From the NCBI GenBank assembly GCA_021845905.1, contig JAJZVA010000001.1:1-64000 (forward strand): a stretch of 64,000 nucleotides of DNA, given 5' to 3'. The stretch is from Pseudomonadota bacterium (GTDB lineage Bacteria > Pseudomonadota > Alphaproteobacteria > Micavibrionales > UBA2020). The notes beneath the pieces were generated by a model. It was not told the origin of the DNA. It made no database searches and saw only the letters and a program-made list of their open reading frames with translations. A program made the translations under genes and the position numbers. Each line of letters opens with the position of its first letter. The stretch's first letter is position 1. This document shows, one piece after another, positions 60,932 to 64,000 of the stretch.

Positions 60932-61635
60932 CGGAAAATCTCACCCTGCCGATCTACGCGCTGACGCCCTTCACGCTACTCGACTTTCCGGGGCGGACGG
61001 CCTGCATCGTGTGGTTTTCAGGCTGCAATATGCGCTGCGGCTACTGCCACAATCCGGATATTGTGCGCGGCGGAAAGGGAAAATACACGATCCACGAAAC
61101 GCTGGCGTTTCTTGAAAAGCGGCAGGGATTGCTCGACGGCGTGGTGCTCTCTGGCGGCGAGGCAACGCTTTATAAAGATATCATGCCTTTCACTGAAAAG
61201 ACGAAAGAGCTTGGCTACGCAGTCAAGCTCGACACCAACGGCACGCGGCCAGGCATTGTCCGCATGATGCTCGAGAAAAACCTGCTGGATTACGTGGCGC
61301 TCGATTACAAAGCGCCGGAAACGGCCTATCGCAAAATCACGCAGACAGACCTCTTCGCGCCATTCGGAGAAACGCTCGAAATGCTCTGTATGCAAGATGA
61401 CGTGCCGTTCGAAGTGCGCACCACGGTACACAGCGACCTGCTCGGCGCTGAGGAGATCGACGCCATCACGGCGGATCTCGCGCACAAAGGCTATCGTGGC
61501 GCCTATTACGTGCAAAACTATATCAACAACAATGGAGAACAAGTGCTGGGCGCCTTGCCAGCGCAGAAAAAACCGCTCGACATAGAAGCTCTTGCCCGCC
61601 CGCGTGATTTCACGCTGGTGTTCCGGAATTTTTAA
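60925..61635 (+). CDS. nrdG: Anaerobic RNR-activating protein
   Basis: Radical SAM GCNMRCGYCHNPDIV, VVLSGGEATLY; overlaps nrdD stop. Confidence 0.94.
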   Translation: MLTENLTLPIYALTPFTLLDFPGRTACIVWFSGCNMRCGYCHNPDIVRGGKGKYTIHETLAFLEKRQGLLDGVVLSGGEATLYKDIMPFTEKTKELGYAVKLDTNGTRPGIVRMMLEKNLLDYVALDYKAPETAYRKITQTDLFAPFGETLEMLCMQDDVPFEVRTTVHSDLLGAEEIDAITADLAHKGYRGAYYVQNYINNNGEQVLGALPAQKKPLDIEALARPRDFTLVFRNF

Positions 61636-61770
61636 GGCTTTCCCGCCCGACGGTCATTTTAAAAATTTTCTATATAAAATCAAATAGATAGACAGGAATG
61701 TCTCCCGGCAAAAATCACTGTATAAAACAGCGGCGTTTATGTTATTAATACTGCACAACGCGCATCTGAC

Positions 61771-61844
61771 GCGGGTGTAGCTCAATGGTAGAGTTCTAGC
61801 CTTCCAAGCTAGCTATGCGGGTTCGATTCCCGTCACCCGCTCCA
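61771..61844 (+). tRNA. tRNA-Gly (anticodon TCC)
   Basis: GCGGGTG/CACCCGC acceptor, GGTTCGATTCC T-arm, loop CTTCCAA, encoded CCA. Confidence 0.95.
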
Positions 61845-62011
61845 AAAACCACTTCCAAAGACTTCTTGTAGCTTCCCAAGACATCCTTAAAACCACTGAA
61901 AATAAAGCATTTACAGGCGTTTTATTGTCCTGTAAGATTTATCTTAATCCAAGAGCAGCCTAAAATTTTAGGGGTATGTTTTGGGGGTACTTTTAAGCGT
62001 GGGGGTATCTC

Positions 62012-63031
62012 ATGAAGCTAAATGATAAAAAATGCCATAATGCAAAGCCCGAATCCAAGCCATACAAGATGGTGGATGGTGGCGGCCTTTATCTGCTGGT
62101 AACACCGGAAGGTCAAAAATACTGGCGTTTGAAATACCGTTATTTGGGTAAGGAGAAGCTTCTCGCGTTGGGCGTATATCCGCTGACAACGCTGGCGGAA
62201 GCCCGAGAAGCACGGAATCAGGCGAAGAAAATGCTGGTGGCTGGAAAAGACCCGTCCGCCGTAAAGAAGGAAAACAAAAGAAAGGCTTTGCGAGCATCCA
62301 GAAACACCTTTGAAGCCGTTGCCCTTGAATGGCATGAAAAACAGAAAGATATATGGACACCGCATCATGCCGTCAACGTCATGCGCAGACTGAATATTGA
62401 TATATTCCCTTATATCGGGAAACGTCCGATTGCGGATATTGATCCACTGGAATTGCTGGACGAGGTTTTGAGAAAAATAGAAAAGCGGGATTCGCTTTAT
62501 ATGGCTTCCCGCGTCAAACAGATATGCGGACAGATTTTCCGTTATGGCGTTGCTACCGGAAGATGCAAGCGTGATCCATCCACAGACTTGCGCGGCGCTC
62601 TAAAAACGAACAAGACGCGGAATTATCCGGCATTGGATATCAAGGAAATGCCGGAATTTATGACCATACTGGAAAAGAATGATGCTCGCCTGTTTGCCAG
62701 TACGCGCCGCGCTATCCGTTTGCTCATGCTGACATTCACGCGCACAACGGAACTTATACATTCGACATGGGAAGAATTTGACCTTGTAAACGCCATGTGG
62801 GAAATCCCCGCTGAACGGATGAAAATGGGCAATCCGCATCTTGTGCCGTTATCGCTGCAAACAATAGCAATCCTGAAAGAGCAAAAAAAGGAAACGGGGC
62901 ATTTGAACGTGCCTTGGGTTTTTCCCAGCCAAGTCCGCCCCAGAGAACCTATGAGCAATAATACGGTTCTTTTCGCCATCGGGCGCATGGGATACAACAG
63001 GCCACAGCAACGCTGCCGGATGGTAGGTTGA
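62012..63031 (+). pseudogene. P4-type tyrosine integrase, truncated at about codon 328
   Basis: N-terminal domain (GLYLLVTPEGQKYWRLKYRYLGKEKLLALGVYPLTTLAEAR) and first catalytic Arg region (TFTRTTELIHSTWEEFDL) present; normal homology ends at GRMGY(N) before the H-x2-R and Tyr region; the tail is antisense cas1. Confidence 0.9.
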
Positions 63032-63238
63032 GCCGCAAAGTACAATCATGGCTCCGTCATCCATCAGGCGATTTATCAGGTTGAACGAGATGCCGCCATT
63101 CTTGCTTCCTAAAATCAGAACCCCAATATCTTCAACCGGAATTTGGGAAACTTCCTGCCCATCTTTTGAAACGACGAGGAAGCCCCTATTAAGGTTGAGG
63201 TAATGGCCGTCATTCTGGATTTCAATTACCCGTTCCAT
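62996..63238 (-). pseudogene. cas1: Truncated type II CRISPR-associated Cas1, about 81 N-terminal residues
   Basis: MERVIEIQNDGHYLNLNRGFLVVSKDGQEVSQIPVEDIGVLILGSKNGGISFNLINRLMDDGAMIVLCGSTYHPAALLWPV fits type II Cas1 N-termini; then runs into antisense integrase. Confidence 0.85.
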
Positions 63239-64000
63239 GCTTTTTAACGACTTCGGTGTTTAAGGAGCCGGGATCATGAATTCTACCCGTGGGAGAGACA
63301 AATATTTTCCTTGCATTAGTCTCTAGAATTTTATTGAAGGACAAAAATATTTGAATTTTTTCCTCTTTCTGCCGCTCCACTATATTTCCCCCTTCAAAGT
63401 GCTCAGTAAGGACTATGATTTCATTGGCGGGTCTAAGGCTCATAATCCGTGCCGTTTTTTCTTCGCCCTTGTGATCCAGTCTCAATAAGTCCCCCTTATG
63501 TACTTTTATTAAAAGCTTTGCGGCAGGGTGTGGGCGCAACGAGTTCTGATCTTTTTGGTTGGCATCAAAAAGGGAAACGCCCATGTGGACAATTTTCCCA
63601 TCCGGCATCTTCCAGAAAGATACATGGTGAATATCACCGGGGCTGACGCCTTTTATATGCTCCAAATGGCCTTGTTTATGCCGTATCAGTTTCACGGTGG
63701 CATCTTTCTTCAGAATGCGTACACGCCGTATCCCGTTTTCCTCTCCGTATTTTTGTAAGGCGGATTTCAGGGCCTCCGTATCAATTGTCTTCTTTTCCTT
63801 TTTGCCTTTTTGCTTTGTTTCTCCGGGCTGGGAATCAAGGATTTTTTCCAATTCAGCGCGGATCAATGGATCACGTATCTGTCCGACTTCGTTTTGAGTA
63901 AGGCCAGTCAGAGACTTGCGCGTAACAATATTAAATTCGTTTTCCTTTTCCCATTCTGTGCGTTTGTCGGCCTCCGGAGGCAGGGAGGGATGATAAATAA
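63222..64000 (-). CDS. cas9: Cas9-like protein (probable type II-C), C-terminal part; continues beyond window
   Basis: Open frame to the window edge reading ...NIVTRKSLTGLTQNEVGQIRDPLIRAELEKIL...RRVRILKKDATV...HHVSFWKMPDGKIVHMGVSLFDANQKDQ..., resembling RuvC-III end and PI region of II-C Cas9; stop overlaps cas1 start by 17 nt. Confidence 0.8.
   Translation of the reverse strand, partial: IYHPSLPPEADKRTEWEKENEFNIVTRKSLTGLTQNEVGQIRDPLIRAELEKILDSQPGETKQKGKKEKKTIDTEALKSALQKYGEENGIRRVRILKKDATVKLIRHKQGHLEHIKGVSPGDIHHVSFWKMPDGKIVHMGVSLFDANQKDQNSLRPHPAAKLLIKVHKGDLLRLDHKGEEKTARIMSLRPANEIIVLTEHFEGGNIVERQKEEKIQIFLSFNKILETNARKIFVSPTGRIHDPGSLNTEVVKKHGTGN

Noticed and set aside
62996-63031. Possibility that the integrase tail NRPQQRCRMVG is a natural C-terminus
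   Set aside because: It is the exact antisense of the cas1 ALLWPV codons and the integrase lacks the catalytic H-x2-R and Tyr region.
61845-64000. CRISPR array near the cas genes
   Set aside because: No regularly spaced direct repeats are visible in this interval; any array must lie outside the window or be deleted.

Overview
This window looks like a chromosomal segment of an alphaproteobacterium, judged from gene content and protein style only. Most of it is housekeeping: phoH, a class I RNR operon (nrdA/nrdB), a HIT protein, lnt, an MCC-type carboxylase beta subunit, lipA/ratA, acr3, lptD, a DEAD-box helicase, deoC with a tandem ALDH, a c-di-GMP/HDOD/histidine kinase signalling block, trhO, kbl/tdh, ispDF, pgpA, pncC, pip, tldD, a compact RNase R-like protein with an HNH-like neighbour, and ettA. 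It is followed by an anaerobic cluster (ubiD, ubiT-ubiU-ubiV, two Crp/Fnr regulators, hemN, nrdD-nrdG) with four FNR-like boxes. The most notable part is the right end. A tRNA-Gly(TCC) is followed by a P4-type tyrosine integrase that stops before its C-terminal catalytic residues. It is fused tail to tail, within a few bases of position 62996, to a truncated type II cas1. That cas1 lies immediately downstream of, and overlaps, the 3' end of a cas9-like gene that runs off the window. This looks like a deletion scar that removed most of cas1 and probably cas2 and the array from an island-borne type II CRISPR-Cas locus. Other observations are two ~280 bp non-coding elements with long terminal inverted repeats sitting exactly between convergent gene ends, two Crp/Fnr paralogs with a C-terminal C-x2-C-x6-C motif, a GIY-YIG gene interrupted by TGA at a probable Trp position, a missed 55-aa ORF in the nrd region, and two candidate ncRNA regions. 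All calls were made by reading the sequence; no database search was run.
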